Source of the DNA: Annona cherimola
Taxonomy: Eukaryota > Streptophyta > Magnoliopsida > Magnoliales > Annonaceae
DNA length: 64,000 nt
Assembly: GCA_030490835.1 (NCBI GenBank)
Contig: CM059975.1
Span: 3,933,579 to 3,997,578 of the forward strand
Direction: 5' to 3'
The first letter of the stretch is position 1. Each line of letters starts with the position of its first letter. The notes beneath the pieces are model-generated. The model searched no databases, had not been told where the DNA came from, and worked only from the letters and a program-made list of their open reading frames with translations. Made by a program: the position numbers and the translations under genes. Positions 33,152 to 46,300 of this stretch are shown piece by piece.

Positions 33152-34039
33152 AAAGTTTGTCTGGACATAAGGAAAAAACGAAGGGCATCAAGTGGGAAAA
33201 AAAAAAAAAAAAAAAACACGACTGATGAGACGTATACATCCATACAAGTTTCAGAAGAAATCTGAAACCCAGTCGTGTGCACAGGCGTGAAGTTCCAAGA
33301 AATCTAGCTACATTGAGGATGATATGGCGTCACCAATGGGAAATTTTCCGAGGCTCATCCTCCTGGCCAGTCTCCTTCTGGCCCAAGTAACCGTTGGATT
33401 ATACTATTATGAAATTAATTTTTTGGGAGTTGTTGGTGGAAACCAAGTATCGAAAATTTTTTAAAAGTTTGTCTGGACATAAGGGAAAAACGAAGGGGAT
33501 CAAGTTAAAAAAAAAAAAAAAAAAAAAACGACTGATGAGAAGTATACATCCGGACAATTTTAAGAAGAAATCTGAAACCCGTGTGCACACCTGGGTGTAC
33601 TACACTCATTTTTTGAAAAAAATTTTTGAAATTTTTTTCATAAAACTGTTAATCTAAGTGTATTAACATGTGTATTAATTTTTACCACTTTTAGATACTT
33701 TTAGATAATTTTTCGAATTTTTTAAAATCAAATTACTAAAACTGCCTAAAAAATTCGAAAAAAATATCTAAAAGTATTCAAATGATAAAAATTGATACAT
33801 ATGTTAAATACACTTAGTTTAATAGTGATGTTAAAAATTTTTTAAAAGATAAAAAAATTAGTGAAGTACACCCGAGTGCATTGAACCAAGTTCCAAGAAA
33901 TCTAGCTTCATTAAGGATGATATGATGTCACCAATGGCGAAATTTTCCTTGGCTCATCCTCCTAGCCAATCTCCTTATGGCCCAAGTAACCTTTGGATTA
34001 TACTATTATGAAATTAATTTTTTGGGAGTTGAAGGTGAA
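33152..34039 (+). repeat. Tandem duplication (~300-bp unit), second copy carrying a MITE
   Basis: Copy 1 (about 33152-33440) and copy 2 (about 33463-34039) share AAAGTTTGTCTGGACATAAG, an A run of about 20, CGACTGATGAGA, AAATCTGAAACCC, TTCCAAGAAATCTAGCT and ATTATACTATTATGAAATTA. Copy 2 is interrupted at about 33589-33888 by a foldback MITE. Confidence 0.88.
33586..33888. mobile_element. Foldback MITE, Mutator-like, copy D
   Basis: Palindromic, with inner arms AAAACTGTTAATCTAAGTGT and the mirrored CACTTAGTTTAATAGTGATG. The outer CACCTGGGTGTAC on the left matches GTACACCCGAGTGCATT on the right. It is absent from copy 1 of the surrounding tandem duplication. The duplication at its ends cannot be read confidently. 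Confidence 0.72.
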
Positions 34040-34295
34040 AAACATTAATTAAATCAATAGCTGAAAACCTAAGGATATTTCTCAAACGACAAGTAAATAT
34101 ACCTCCTCAAATTTCGTATATACGGATACAGCCTTCAAGGAAGCAATAATTTAAGTGAAAGGTCATAAACATCACTGCAAATAACTCTAAAATTTATTTT
34201 AAAACTATATTTTTATTAAAAAATATGACATTGTCTAGTATTATATATGAACAAAAAATAATTCATTTACTTTGTAAGAGCGTATAATAATTAAT

Positions 34296-34659
34296 GAGGC
34301 CCAATCCTATGTTCTCAGGTGCGTATATTCAATTTTTTAATTTTTTTGAAAATTTTTCTATGAAACTGTTAATTTAAGTAAATTTAACATGTATATCAAT
34401 TTTTGCTATTTTTGGAGATTTTTAGATTTTTTTCGGATTTTTAAAAACCAGTAGCATTTTAGCAATTTTAAATTACCAAAATGCCACTAATTTTTAAAAA
34501 TTTGAAAAACATATCTAAAAATCTGAAAAAATGGTAAAAATTGATATGCATGTTAAATACACTTACATTAATATTTGTATAAAAAAATTTCAAAAAAAAA
34601 AGTGTATATACCCAGGAGCATTGAGGCTCAATGCTCTTGAGAGTATACAATCGAGCCTC
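34296..34659. mobile_element. Foldback MITE, Mutator-like, copy E
   Basis: A 364-bp palindrome with ends GAGGCCCAATCCTATG and the mirrored CATAC..TCGAGCCTC form. It is flanked by identical 9-bp duplications ATAATTAAT (34287-34295 and 34660-34668). The inner arms and centre (CAGTAGCATTTTAGCAATT and its mirror) match copy B. The terminal hairpin is kept on the right (GAGCATTGAGGCTCAATGCTC). Confidence 0.88.
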
Positions 34660-34668
34660 ATAATTAAT

Positions 34669-35805
34669 ATATAAATCATAGCATTTCCTTTTATTTTCTA
34701 ATTTTTTTGGGTGTAGAAAGGTTTTTCAATTTGCCAAAATGCTTCTTTGTCAAGTTGATGCATATTGGGAAATAATTAACATTGAACCCTTTGTACAAAT
34801 AAGGCTTGTGCAAATAGTTCTTATATTTTAAAAGTTTCTTATATCGGAGTCATTTAAAATAAAAATTAATGTGTATATTCATGAACATTAATAATGCCAA
34901 AAAAATTTTGATTGCAGATTGTATATAAAAAATTTCGAAATATTTGATTTTACAATCATAAGTATATCATCATCTCGAAAGTCATCTCCAACCTAAATGA
35001 AGTAACATCATAATTATATACATATAAACGATAATTTTTTATAAAAATAAAAATATAATATATTAAAATTTCAAAAAATATATATACATTTCAAAAAAAT
35101 AGAACTTGGTATATTAATTAAATGCACAATGATAATAATTTTATAAAAGAAAATAAAAATATTTTTGTCCTGGGCTAACAGGATCACACGGCCTCTGACA
35201 TGGTTATATATTGCTGCCTAATGCTGTCGCTTGGTGTTTGCTGTTGTGGGAGTAAGAGCGAAGTTTGAGAAGAGTGGCCCTTTGGCTCGTGGCCTTCTCG
35301 TTTCCGTGGGACGCGCATTGCAACAGTTAATAAACCGTCCCACGCCAATAGTTACCGGTAGAAGTTAGCATGCTATATTGATGAGACGGCTGTCGCAGCG
35401 GGATTCTTTATTTGTATTGCTGCCGATTCTGCAGCACGTCGCGCGCTTGTGACGGTCCAATTGGTGGGCCCCTCACGGTGGCTCTTTTTTTTAAAATCCG
35501 AATTTGGACCGTCAAAGTATATAAAAGCTTGCACGACTGCTGCTTGTTCCATGAAAATTTGGACCGTCTCACTATCATTCATTTGCAATTGCAGCATCCA
35601 ACGTCAGTCGTTGACGGCAGATCCGCAGGATGTTAATCAATGCCTGCTAAGGCAGAACACACCATATTAGCACATGATCTACTCCGTCCATCTGCTTTGT
35701 CTACCACACTATCTCAAAAATAGCGTTGGGACATCAGAGTGCTGAAATACGTCGATTAACTTGCGGCTGGGAATCGCCATACGATCAACAGCGTTGTTTG
35801 GGGCA
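34669..35805. other. Intergenic; left part of the older sequence split by the solo LTR
   Basis: AT-rich up to about 35160, then a higher-GC stretch. Open frames at 35373-35670 overlap on both strands and have no recognisable domain. The sequence to 35810 continued originally at 40671. Confidence 0.4.
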
Positions 35806-35810
35806 CATTG

Positions 35811-38800
35811 TGTGGCGCCCCGACCCAGGGTGCCTAGAAGCCTTACTCCGGGATCTTTATTGATTGGTAAACGTGACTCAGGATTTTTGCCCTGATCACA
35901 CGGCGGGATTTTTATCTGGATCTCGTCCAAATTTTTTTTTCTTTCATCACATAGCAAACACTTGTCATCAATTTTACACATGATACACGTAGTATCTCAT
36001 CACATAACATCATGTCATCATATATGAACATATTCTTAATATCAATTTCACATATATTGTTCATATCACAATAACTAACTTATCTACATCACAAGTTCTT
36101 TCAATCTAAACATTTCATACATACATATTTTGAAGATTCCATATAATCATTCATACCATATACAGACAAACTTGTTGAAAAGTTTTCTTCATACTCTTTT
36201 CCTTTCCTTCATGGCCTATGCGGTACCTGTCTATGGTTGGGGAAAACAAAACATGAGTCGAAACTCAATAAGCAAGCATTTTTCATTTTAAATGCATTTC
36301 TCACCTTTCAGTAGTAGACGCTTAACAAGCGTTCGACTAACAATTGGAGGAAACCTTTTCATAAATACTTTTCATGAACATTTCATAATCCCATTTCATG
36401 GCAAACATATGCTTGTAAAACTTGACATATAAAAACATATTTATGTTCTAAAATATTTTTCATCGAAGCTCCTTTTCTCATAGGACATTGTCATGTCCTA
36501 AAATACATTTCATAAAACCCTTTTTAAGCATATGCAACATGCAATACGTCTCTGTCCATCTGGTAGGTGACACTTATCAAGTGATCATCCTTCCTTATGA
36601 GAGAAACCCTTCCAGATGATAGCCCACGAGCCAGGCGGCTATCCGTGTCCATCTCCCATTGCAGGGAGGGCGCCGCCGGCATTTAGCCTTATTCAAGCGA
36701 CTCGGCCTATGCAAAGGGGGCCCAATTTGCAACCGCGTCCGGTATGCATATCCTCTACAGTAGACCTAGTACATAACCCTTGTGCACACTTTTCCTTCAC
36801 ATTCACATGCTAGCATGATTTTATAAAAACCACAGACCACAGTCTGTGTCCTTTTTCTGAAAACTTGATGCTAATATGCTTTCATAAAATACTACAGACC
36901 TCCGCCTTTATTCCTTTCAAATCATAAAAACTGGGCTTAACCCATGTTAACGAGTTCTATGCTCAAAACGTTTTGTAAGGATGGCCAACCTTAAAACATT
37001 TATATTTCATAAATAATTTGAAGTATTCAAGGAAAACATTTAAAATAACAATATTTTTTAACCGTTTTTGTAAATAATTTTTGAATGACAAAACGTCTTT
37101 AAAAATATTTGAAACTTTCATCTAATATCATATACTTTTGTCTACCTGTCTTATTGTTAATTTCTATATGTGATAGACTTGTATAATCCTTTGAACATTA
37201 CTCAAATCGTTTTTCAAATTAATTTATCGTGTTGGCCTTCCTTAAATCCTGCTCGAAACAATGGATTTTGGAAATTTCAAAATAATCCAATATTTAGAGA
37301 ACCTTTGAAACATATCCTTAAAATACTTCAAAACCTTGAAATAAAACTATTCAATACATTTATTTCAAATATCATTTTAAAAAAACTCATTTTCCTTTCA
37401 ACACAACCTTTTCAACATTTGCATTTCAATATTTTTCAACATTAAAAGGATTTGCTTTTAACGAAGCAATTTCCAAGACAATTTAAGATTTCAGAATAAG
37501 GTCGTATAAAATTGTATTTTCAAAAGGTTTGCTTGCTTACCTGCGTAGTCAACTTGTATCTTTCACTTGTATCCATTTCCTTTCCTATGCAAATGAAAAG
37601 AACCATTTTTCTCATATAGACATAATATTCCATGCTTGCACATTTCTACTATTAAATTTGAATTCATCTTAGGGTTTCTAACCCATGCATATGTCATAAT
37701 CACTTTATTTTCCTTCATAACTCTCATAGAGGTTAATTTGGTCTCTATTTTCACATATGGATTTTTATCCCAAAAATCATTAAAAATTCCATTCATACAT
37801 CCTTATAAATATCAATCTTATTTCTACCCAAATCACTCTATTTACTATTCATGATTATTGTTCATGATCACTGTTCCTAATTACCGTTCACGCGGATTAT
37901 TGTTCACAGCGTGTTTGGCACTGTTCATGGGTTTCAAAATTTGGCATTTTTTTTAATAAAATATCATGACACAACTCTTGTTTAGTACATCATGAGATAA
38001 TTCATGCATTTTGAATTAATCATGATTATCTGGGCTAAATAAATCATTTTAGCCACTTATACACATATGTGTATAAGGTTCCATAATTCATGTTTTAAGC
38101 ATAAATTTGACTTAAAAAAATTATTTTAATTCCTACAATATATTCCATAACATACCATGATAAACATAATCATAATTCTCATTTAGAATTTCTGAAACTT
38201 ATTATTAAATTCCAAAACAGCCCTTCTCTTTTCACTATGTTCCATCTTCTTATTTATCTATTAATTCCATATACATATAATAGCATTAATTTTCTATCCC
38301 TAATCCTTTATTACACTCTTTTATAACATATATATTAATTTGGATCACTTTCACTTAGTTTTCATATTTATTTTTGATTATTTCTCAAACTGTCCACATT
38401 TGCTGAAATCAGGTGTACGGATTTCTCTAAATCTTGATTTATAATCAAATCAAGGTATTTAACTCTGAAATTTCTGTCATAAATCAATAACTACATGAAT
38501 TAGTACCCATAAAAATTTCAGAAATAAATATTAACATTATATATTTATTTTGACATTTTCACTGTGCTGGACAGTGTTGTAAAATTAGGAACAGCCCTAA
38601 TCACGTTATTTTTAAACCATACTTATGTCATCAAAAAATAATATTTAATATTTTTAGTGTGATAATAATAATATCTTGTACATCATATCAAAAATTCAGA
38701 TTAAAATTCAATCTAAAAAAATTATTAAAAATCCTTTACTACAGCTGATCCAGTCACCCGTTTTACCCTGTTTAAATTAATCTTCTCAGATTTTTAATTT

Positions 38801-40665
38801 TCAATAAGCTTAATATTTTAAGCTAACCATTTGGTCGTTCCTTAAACATCATGTAATGATCTTGTAAAAAAGTTTACATAGCAAAAATCGTTCGTTTACT
38901 ATCTCATTCATATTTTTGTTTCGAATATTACATAAACTCCATATTTGAAGCAATAAAACAAGATTAACTTATACTTATCAAATTAATCATGAAAATATCC
39001 CTAAATTAGTTTAACACTGAATTGGTTTAATAACATTAATCCTTACCCATCTTTTCATTATTCATAAATCATATTTTAAACATGATTATAAAAATCTGTT
39101 TGGAACGGTACATCCATTCCAGAATTAAATATGTAATTCAGTTAGAAATAAAAGCAAAGAATTAAACAGCACCTGGCCTCGTTGAAACATTCACCAAGTA
39201 ATCTCCATGTTTTCCAGCAACGTACAACATCTGGCTCTTTTTAAAAAAAATGCCCAGCAGCTGCCCTCTTGTATCTTATCTCTCCTTTTATACTTTTCTT
39301 TAATCGGTTCACCATGGTTAAAGACCATGGTCACCGTTTAGCATGGGTACACCTGTTGCATTTTTATGCATTTTGTTACAGCTGCTGTCCACGTAACATG
39401 GGACGTTTATTTTGCTGCTCTTTCATGCAAATATTTTTTTTTTAATTTGCATTAATAAATTAATTCATAACTACCTACACACACACTTATATATTATGAA
39501 ACTTTTTCTTAATAATATATATACAATTGCTAACAAAATTTACCTTTCGGAATTTTGAAAAAATTTTCTATTTTATTTTAATTAACTAATTCATATTTGG
39601 ATAAAAAGTCTCATTTTAAAATTTTGGAGACATGTTTTCCAAAATTTCATTCCTTCATTAAATTGAGCATATTAAAATAGGATTACCCATAAAATTTCAC
39701 CTCAATTGGAGCTAAGTGCATATTTTAATTTAATTAAAATCATATTTTGGCATAAAACTTCATTTTAAAAATTTGTAGACATATTTTGCAAAATTTAATC
39801 CATTCATTATGTAGGGTATATTAAAATAGGCTTGCTCCAAAAGTTTCATCTCAAACAATCTTATATACATCAAGATATTAATTAACTAAACAATTATATA
39901 AAAAAATTAAAATATGAACGCGTACGTGCATTGCGGTGGAATTTATTACCTTTCGCACGCTTTTTAATACATTCAAGTTTGACAATTTAGTCAACTATTT
40001 TTCATAATCTGATCCGTCTAGATTAGAGAGCATATAATTTAGTACTCTCTATTAAATTTCTATGTGATTCTGAGTTATGCATATTTAGATCTAATCAAAA
40101 CAGTGAGGATGAATATAAGCCCTTAATTAGAGCCCCTAATTAGCCAAAAATTTTCCATTTATTTTTATTTTTCCATAAGGTCCGGGAATTTAAACAGTTT
40201 CAATTTGTATGTTCGGAATTTTGAAATTCCTTCCCAAAATATTTGTAAAAATTCATTTTCATAACTAATCTTAGTAGGATCATAAATTACCCTCCATTTT
40301 CTTTTAAATTCCAAATATAACCTTTGTAAATTTCCGCTAAGTGCACTTCGTGCCTCCACTCTTGTCAAAATTGCCAATCAATCATCTTTTCTAAATTTAT
40401 AATTTAATCTCACTTTTGTAAAATTGTAATTTGGTCTTTTCGTGATTAAGTTAATCGAAAGTGATTAACTTACCACTTTATCTTAACCACAGGGTCACTA
40501 TTCACATTCCGCTATTCACATTTACTATTCATTTAAAATTATATTTCATAATTAATTATTTGATCCTTCAACTCCATATATTACAAAATTATATAAAAAA
40601 AATCAATAACTCAGGGTTCATGACCTTAGGGTTTCATAAATGATCATAAAATTTGGGGTTCCACA
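35811..40665 (-). mobile_element. Solo LTR, about 4.86 kb, probably gypsy type
   Basis: Bounded by TGTGGCGCCCCG on the left and GGGGTTCCACA on the right (TG...CA) and flanked by identical 5-bp duplications CATTG (35806-35810 and 40666-40670). No gag, pol, primer site or second LTR was found between or beside the ends, so it is read as a solo LTR left by recombination. On the minus strand it starts TGTGGAACCCCAAATTT and ends GGGTCGGGGCGCCACA, which resembles LTR ends of large gypsy elements and favours minus orientation. Long LTRs of this size are known in some gypsy lineages. An alternative is a very decayed non-coding LTR element. Confidence 0.72.
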
Positions 40666-40730
40666 CATTGCGTTCGTGAAATCTGGTCCACTTGTATTGT
40701 GGGTCGCTTTCTACACTATATCGTTCTATG

Positions 40731-41474
40731 TAGGGGTGCAACTTGGGTAGGGTACCCATGGGTACCCATTGACCCGACCCTAATTTGGGTAGGGTAGGGT
40801 AGAAAATATTACCCGTGGGTATGGGTAGGGTACAAATTATTATCCGCCTCATCAAATAGGGTACGGATAGGGTAGATACGTTGGGTACCCAGAACCGACC
40901 CGCATAACTCATATGGGTAATTAATCTGTGCATCATTATATACATGTATAATATATATTATATAGTATGCATTATGTTTTATCTTTAACATCTTATGTTC
41001 ACATATATTTTAATAAATTAAAGTTTAAATGATTTTGTACTTCGTGAAATATAAATTTAAATGAATTTATATATATATATATATATCATTAATTTTCGAA
41101 AGACTTATAAATACGCTTGTGACTTATGATTATAATATATTAATAGTTTTAATGATTAGTTTATTATGGTCTATACTTCGTACTTTTATATAATAATATA
41201 AACAATAATATATGTATGTATGATTTTAAAATACAAATGAGTATTATTTTACATTATTTAAAATAACATTGAATTTTTTTTTTAAAATATTATATTTGAG
41301 TATTAAAGGAACCGATTTGGAACCGAATCGGAACCGACCCTATGTGTAATGGGTAGAGTAGGATATACTAGGAACCGAACCAACAAATGAGTAAGGTAGG
41401 GTATGCATTTTACAAATAGGGTATGGGTAAGGTAGACTACTACCCGAACCAATCCGACCCAAGTTACACGCCTA
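40731..41474. mobile_element. hAT-type non-autonomous element
   Basis: Ends are TAGGGGTGCAACTTGGGT and ACCCAAGTTACACGCCTA (inverted). The flanking 8-mers GTTCTATG (40723-40730) and GTTTTATG (41475-41482) differ at one base. Sub-terminal DNA is rich in GGGTA/TACCC repeats, and the centre is AT-rich with no transposase. It shares its first 15 bp with the element at 47972. Confidence 0.87.
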
Positions 41475-41482
41475 GTTTTATG

Positions 41483-41684
41483 TGGACAAGACCCGGACAG
41501 GTGTACCACGTTCGCCTCTGCCGCGATGCGCCGCATGTCTTTTTCAATCCGCGTCCGCCCTCGTTGATTGCCGGTTTCTTTCATCGCCTCGTGCGGCGTG
41601 TGGAGTGGGACCGTCGCTGTTACTACTTACACCCGCATCGGATTTTCGACAAAGAATCCCCGCCGTTGCTTTCGATTGTTTATG
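41483..41684. other. CpG-rich right part of the older sequence
   Basis: It continues 40671-40722 once the hAT element is removed. It is strikingly richer in CG than its surroundings and carries overlapping open frames (41423-41713) with no recognisable domain. It may be a gene relic of unknown identity. Confidence 0.35.
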
Positions 41685-41834
41685 GAAGCAAGTGGTCTCC
41701 GTTTAATTGTTGAAAGTTGTATTTTCCTGTTTACTTAGTGGAGCAGTGTCTCTAAATTTGTAAAAATGTCTTTAATCTTTAGTGTAATATGTGTTGAGAT
41801 GTATGTAAATATTTCTCAATAAAAAAAAAAAAAT
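41685..41834 (+). mobile_element. SINE 3' fragment, relative of 31859-32103
   Basis: It aligns with the 3' half of the SINE: GTGGAGCAGTGTCTCTAAATTTGTAA, GTGTAATATGTGTTGAGATG and a terminal run of 13 A. The head with the pol III box is absent, and no flanking duplication was found. Confidence 0.68.
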
Positions 41835-42114
41835 CCATGCTCCTGTTGCTCCTCGGACAGGTCTAAAGTGAGATGGTGGAATACTGCGTCGGGGGTGATG
41901 AATACGGAATTTTTGTACATAGGTAGGGAAAACGGGTAAGATGGATTTTAGATTATAGGTAAGTTCATGTACGAATTTCAGTTCATCCCGACGAATTCTA
42001 CTTGATAGGATTAGGAACCTTTTTATATTTAGATCTTTCTCCGATATTTTCCAGGAAGGCTGCGTCTTCGTCAACGACGATTGACTTTACAGGCCAAGGG
42101 AATCTCTCTTTTTT

Positions 42115-42605
42115 GTTTTTTGGAATTTTTACAAATGTGTCTTTAACATTTCACCAATATTGCATTCGACTCTCTGAATTTACCAAAGTTAGAAATACAC
42201 CTATAAAGTTTGTACATAATTTGTAAGCATGTCGTTTCCATGATGACGCTGTTAGATTTTTTGTAAAATAACGATAATGTCCTTTAAGCTAAGTATTACA
42301 CTTATAATTTTTGCAAATATTGTAAGCATATTTTGTAAAATAATCTAAAATAATAATATGCATAAAAATATATAAAATAATAAAATAGAAAATATATCTA
42401 CAATAGTTAAAAATATTGCAAGAGTACCACTTGATTTAAAGAGCATTTTCATCATGTTACAAAAAATTAACGGCATCCTAACAAAAAAGGCATGCTTGCA
42501 AATTTATGCAAATTTTGAGGGTATATTTTTATTTTAGTAAACTTTGAAATACAGATGCAATATTAGTCAAAATTTGTAAACGAATTTGTAAAAATACATT
42601 TTTCT
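42115..42605. mobile_element. Long foldback (palindromic) MITE, second type
   Basis: The left arm (AATTTTTACAAATGTGTC ... CCAATATTGCAT ... TTTGTAAGCATG ... GACGCTGTTA) is mirrored by the right arm (TAACGGCATCCTA ... CATGCTTGCAAATT ... ATGCAATATTAGTC ... TTTGTAAAAATAC). The arms are about 200 bp with an AT-rich centre near 42360. The sequence differs from the Mutator-like family. The target duplication is unclear. Confidence 0.72.
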
Positions 42606-42673
42606 TTCATAGAATCATATGAGAAGAAGACTTATACTGGGAGGCATAATAATGTTCTTCACACGGGAGGCAT

Positions 42674-43305
42674 TAAGGGTGTTAATGGTCATGGTCAACC
42701 CGTCAACCCGCTCGTCCAACCCCTTTATAAATGGGTTTGGGTTGAAATTTTTGAATAAATGAGTTATAATCCGCCAAACCGTTTAACCATTTAATTAAAT
42801 AAATAGATTAGGGATGAGATTTTATAACCCGTCAACGTGTTTAGTAACCCATTTAACCCATATAACATGTTTAACCCGTTTAATTTATTCAACCTATTTA
42901 ACTCGCTTAACTCATTAAAGTTTTATTTATATATACATATAAACCCCTTGGTTATTTTTCCTTTCTAAGTCTTTCTCCAATCACCTAATTTTCATTTTTC
43001 CACCGCTGTCCTAATTTTATTTTTCCTTTACTGCCCAATTTTCATTTTCCTCACGCCGAAAACACTCTCTCGTCTTTTCCTGCGAGATCATTATCTACTG
43101 GAGTCTAGACTTTCAGGTTATTTGTTATACAACCCGTTAACAACTCACCAACTCGTTTATTAAATGAGTTGTAAATGGGTTAGGGTTGAGGTTTTTAAAT
43201 GGGTTAATAAACGGATTAGGGTTAAGATATTTTAAATGGGTTAGGGTTAGGGTTAGGATTATGATTAGGCTCCAACCCGTCCAACCCGATCCGTTAACAC
43301 CCCTT
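42674..43305. mobile_element. hAT-type element with GGGTT-rich arms
   Basis: Ends are TAAGGGTGTTAATGG and CCGTTAACACCCCTT (inverted with small differences), flanked by perfect 8-bp duplications GGAGGCAT (42666-42673 and 43306-43313). The arms are made of AACCCGT/ACGGGTT and GGGTTAGGGTTAGGG-type repeats. No transposase frame is present. Confidence 0.88.
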
Positions 43306-43313
43306 GGAGGCAT

Positions 43314-46300
43314 AACAATGTCGATGTACCTGTACTTTCCTACCATAGCACTTTTTATGCATTTTTATTTTAACAATTAATTATCTAAGTATTGATGTTT
43401 ATAAGTGCAATTGTTTTGCAATTGTAATATTTGATGGAAAATTTTCTCCTATTTATGCGCAGAAGTACTCAAGTTCGTAGATTTTTGTATTTTTTCACTT
43501 GCAAGTTTTATTTCCTTAGGATGAATTAAAGCTCACTTCAGGATGTGAGTGTAACGTTCCCGGCTTTGAAGTCCATTTAATTTTTAAAAAAGTTGTATAT
43601 ACTTTGGAAAAATGCTTAAACCATTAATTTACAATTATGAAAGGACCAAAATGACTTTTCGAGTAGTAATACAAGTTAAATAACTCAATGAGGGTTTAAA
43701 ACATTCTTTTATTCCAAAAAATATAAATTGATCCACACGCATGGCATGTACAACTCGACGGACGGTATCGGGTGCCTTTTGCACGTTGACGCACCCAGTT
43801 ATGATCGAATTCTTACGGCAACGGTCCAGTCGATTTCCGTCCGCTATACGTACAGCGCGTGGAAAGTCGAAACTTTTCTTTTTTCTTTTTCTTTCTTCCT
43901 TCTTTCCTAAGGGGATGGTATTCGAAAGTTGAAGACCTCATTCACTCAACGAATGCTGCAGTGAGGGTACCACACACGACACAAAGGACAATTTTCTAAT
44001 TTGATATAAACAAACCGCCTTATTTATAAACGAGTAGTGACACTGCTCAATCTACCTTAAAAAATTTATTCACAACAACTTTTTTTTACTTTTTTCATAT
44101 ACTTATTTACCAAATTTTATTATTTTTGGATATGTTTATATATATCTTTTTAGATTTTTAAACATATATATATGTATTTAAAATATTCTTATTTTCTCTG
44201 GTCCCGGAGTAATTTAAAAATTCTTTTATGATGTGAGGTTGTTTATGGAAAAATTATTTCCATGGCGCACGAGAGTTTTAAATGTGCTTGATTATAATAT
44301 TAATATATTACTCGTCATAATGTATAAATACTAATAAAAAAACATTTATGGTGCTAAATTAGAATTTTTAAACCCGTCACCATTTTCCGAGTGGCTGAGG
44401 AGTCAACCTAATCAATTAACATCATGAAATTAGCCGACTACAACAGTACAACGCGGGTCGGGTGGTCGAAACGATCAGAACGGTCAATTTCACCTGATAT
44501 TGGGAATGTGCGACATTGATATGTGTTTCTGCGAGGGCGGCTGGGGCGGTCTCCAACCTCATTTTGATTTTTTGACTGGGACGGACAAGAGTTTCTAATT
44601 TTAGGATTACAAATTTAGAATTTGCCTTGACCCAATTTTCTTATCGAGTTGATGAATCCTAACTGAAAACATGGTCTGTTTGGTTCTTTGAATGAGGAAT
44701 AATTTATTTTATACTTAATATCTTGATGGTTAATATAAAATCTACTATATATTATATTTAGTATTATTTTCAATATCTAAATCATCTAAAATATAACCAC
44801 GGTACGGGGAAATGATTCTATAAAATATTATTACATTCTAATGAATATGTGAATGGATCTAAGCATTTTTTATAATTTACACACGAATATATATGTTTTT
44901 GATCAAATGCGGTGTATTTAACTTAGATAAAGTCATAAAACTTGATCTTCTAGTTAAATAAATAATATTAAATACAATTAATAAATTAAAATTTACATTA
45001 ATCATCGACATTTAAAATTAAAAAAGATTATATGAAATTTTTTTATGTAATGAGGATACATAGAAGTGGAGTCCACTTGGATAGTGTGTATATTAACATT
45101 AGGCTTTGTTTGGCTAAGAAACCATTATTAGGAATATTTTATGCTTGCCTTTAGGTTTAACAATTGAAATATTTATATTAATAGTAATAGCAACAATAAA
45201 TTTTTTGAATCAGTTTATTAATTTGACATAGATCCACTACAACAAATGTCAATAAAACTGTTGAATTAATTAGTTTATTAATTTGATATTAACTCAAAGT
45301 AATCCATTAACAAAGTGGACTACAATAAATGTTAATAAATACAACCATCTTTTTAGCTACATATAAATTAAAATAAATTATATATATTAATTTACTTGTG
45401 AATACTTATTTGACCATAAATATTTGGTTATCTCGGGGTAGTGGTATACAGTCTAATATAATCAATTTTAATATCACTTCTAACCAAATGTCACATTATC
45501 TGTAGCTATATATAATTTGGAGTATCCATCTAATGCTCCTGAGTCTTGCTCTGAGTCACTGTACTTATTTAGATGTGGGTCTAAGCATGAAATTTATATA
45601 AGTATAAAAATTTTAATTTCTGGACTATTCGGCACGTGAAAATTTTTTACATTTTCAAAATTCAACAGAAGTAGTTAAAACTGTCCAAAAATAAAGATTT
45701 TACACATGTATATAAAGTTCATGCTCGAGCCCACATATGAATGTCAAAAAAATTAAAAAAAATTAAAGCAGGTTATGCGGCCGAGCACATTGGATCGGGC
45801 TTCTTATGTTTGGCTGTAAATAGCGACAAGTTTTTAGTTAAAACGATATCAAAATATAGCTGCTTATAATCAAGTGCAAACAAAATTGAAATTTGGCTGT
45901 AGAAATATGAGCTTTATATATATATAACTTCTATTGTAGTGGTTTTTAAGAAAATTTTCCCAATCGCTAACATACTCTTAAATCTTATTCATATTTGGAT
46001 TCTTAATATTAGATTCCATCCCATCACAGAGCACCGGAAAGGCCGACAAATTGTCCATTAAAAAAAGCTTCAATCATTAAATTCAGAAACAATATTTTTA
46101 AAAGCCTTCAAAAAATACATTCGATCCTCTGTGAAAGCCCCACTGGGAAAACAATATTGAATTATCTTTTACTTGAAGCATGTCATAATATATTAGCACT
46201 AACACAATCATGAAAACCAATGACCTATTTAAACTTTCATTTTTATAATTTAAGGATTTCTCTAAAATAATATAGTATAAATAAGAATCAATGGGAATCC

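Noticed and set aside
28829..34668. CRISPR-like repeats
   Set aside because: The recurring CACCCGGGTGCA motifs are MITE termini in inverted pairs, not regularly spaced direct repeats.
35373..35670. Overlapping open frames on both strands
   Set aside because: No homology recognised and no consistent frame; left as intergenic.
41423..41713. Two overlapping open frames in CpG-rich DNA
   Set aside because: One crosses the hAT boundary and neither has a recognisable domain; high CG content alone keeps frames open.
43225..43258. Interstitial telomere
   Set aside because: Only about three GGGTTA units, and embedded in hAT arm repeats of related sequence.
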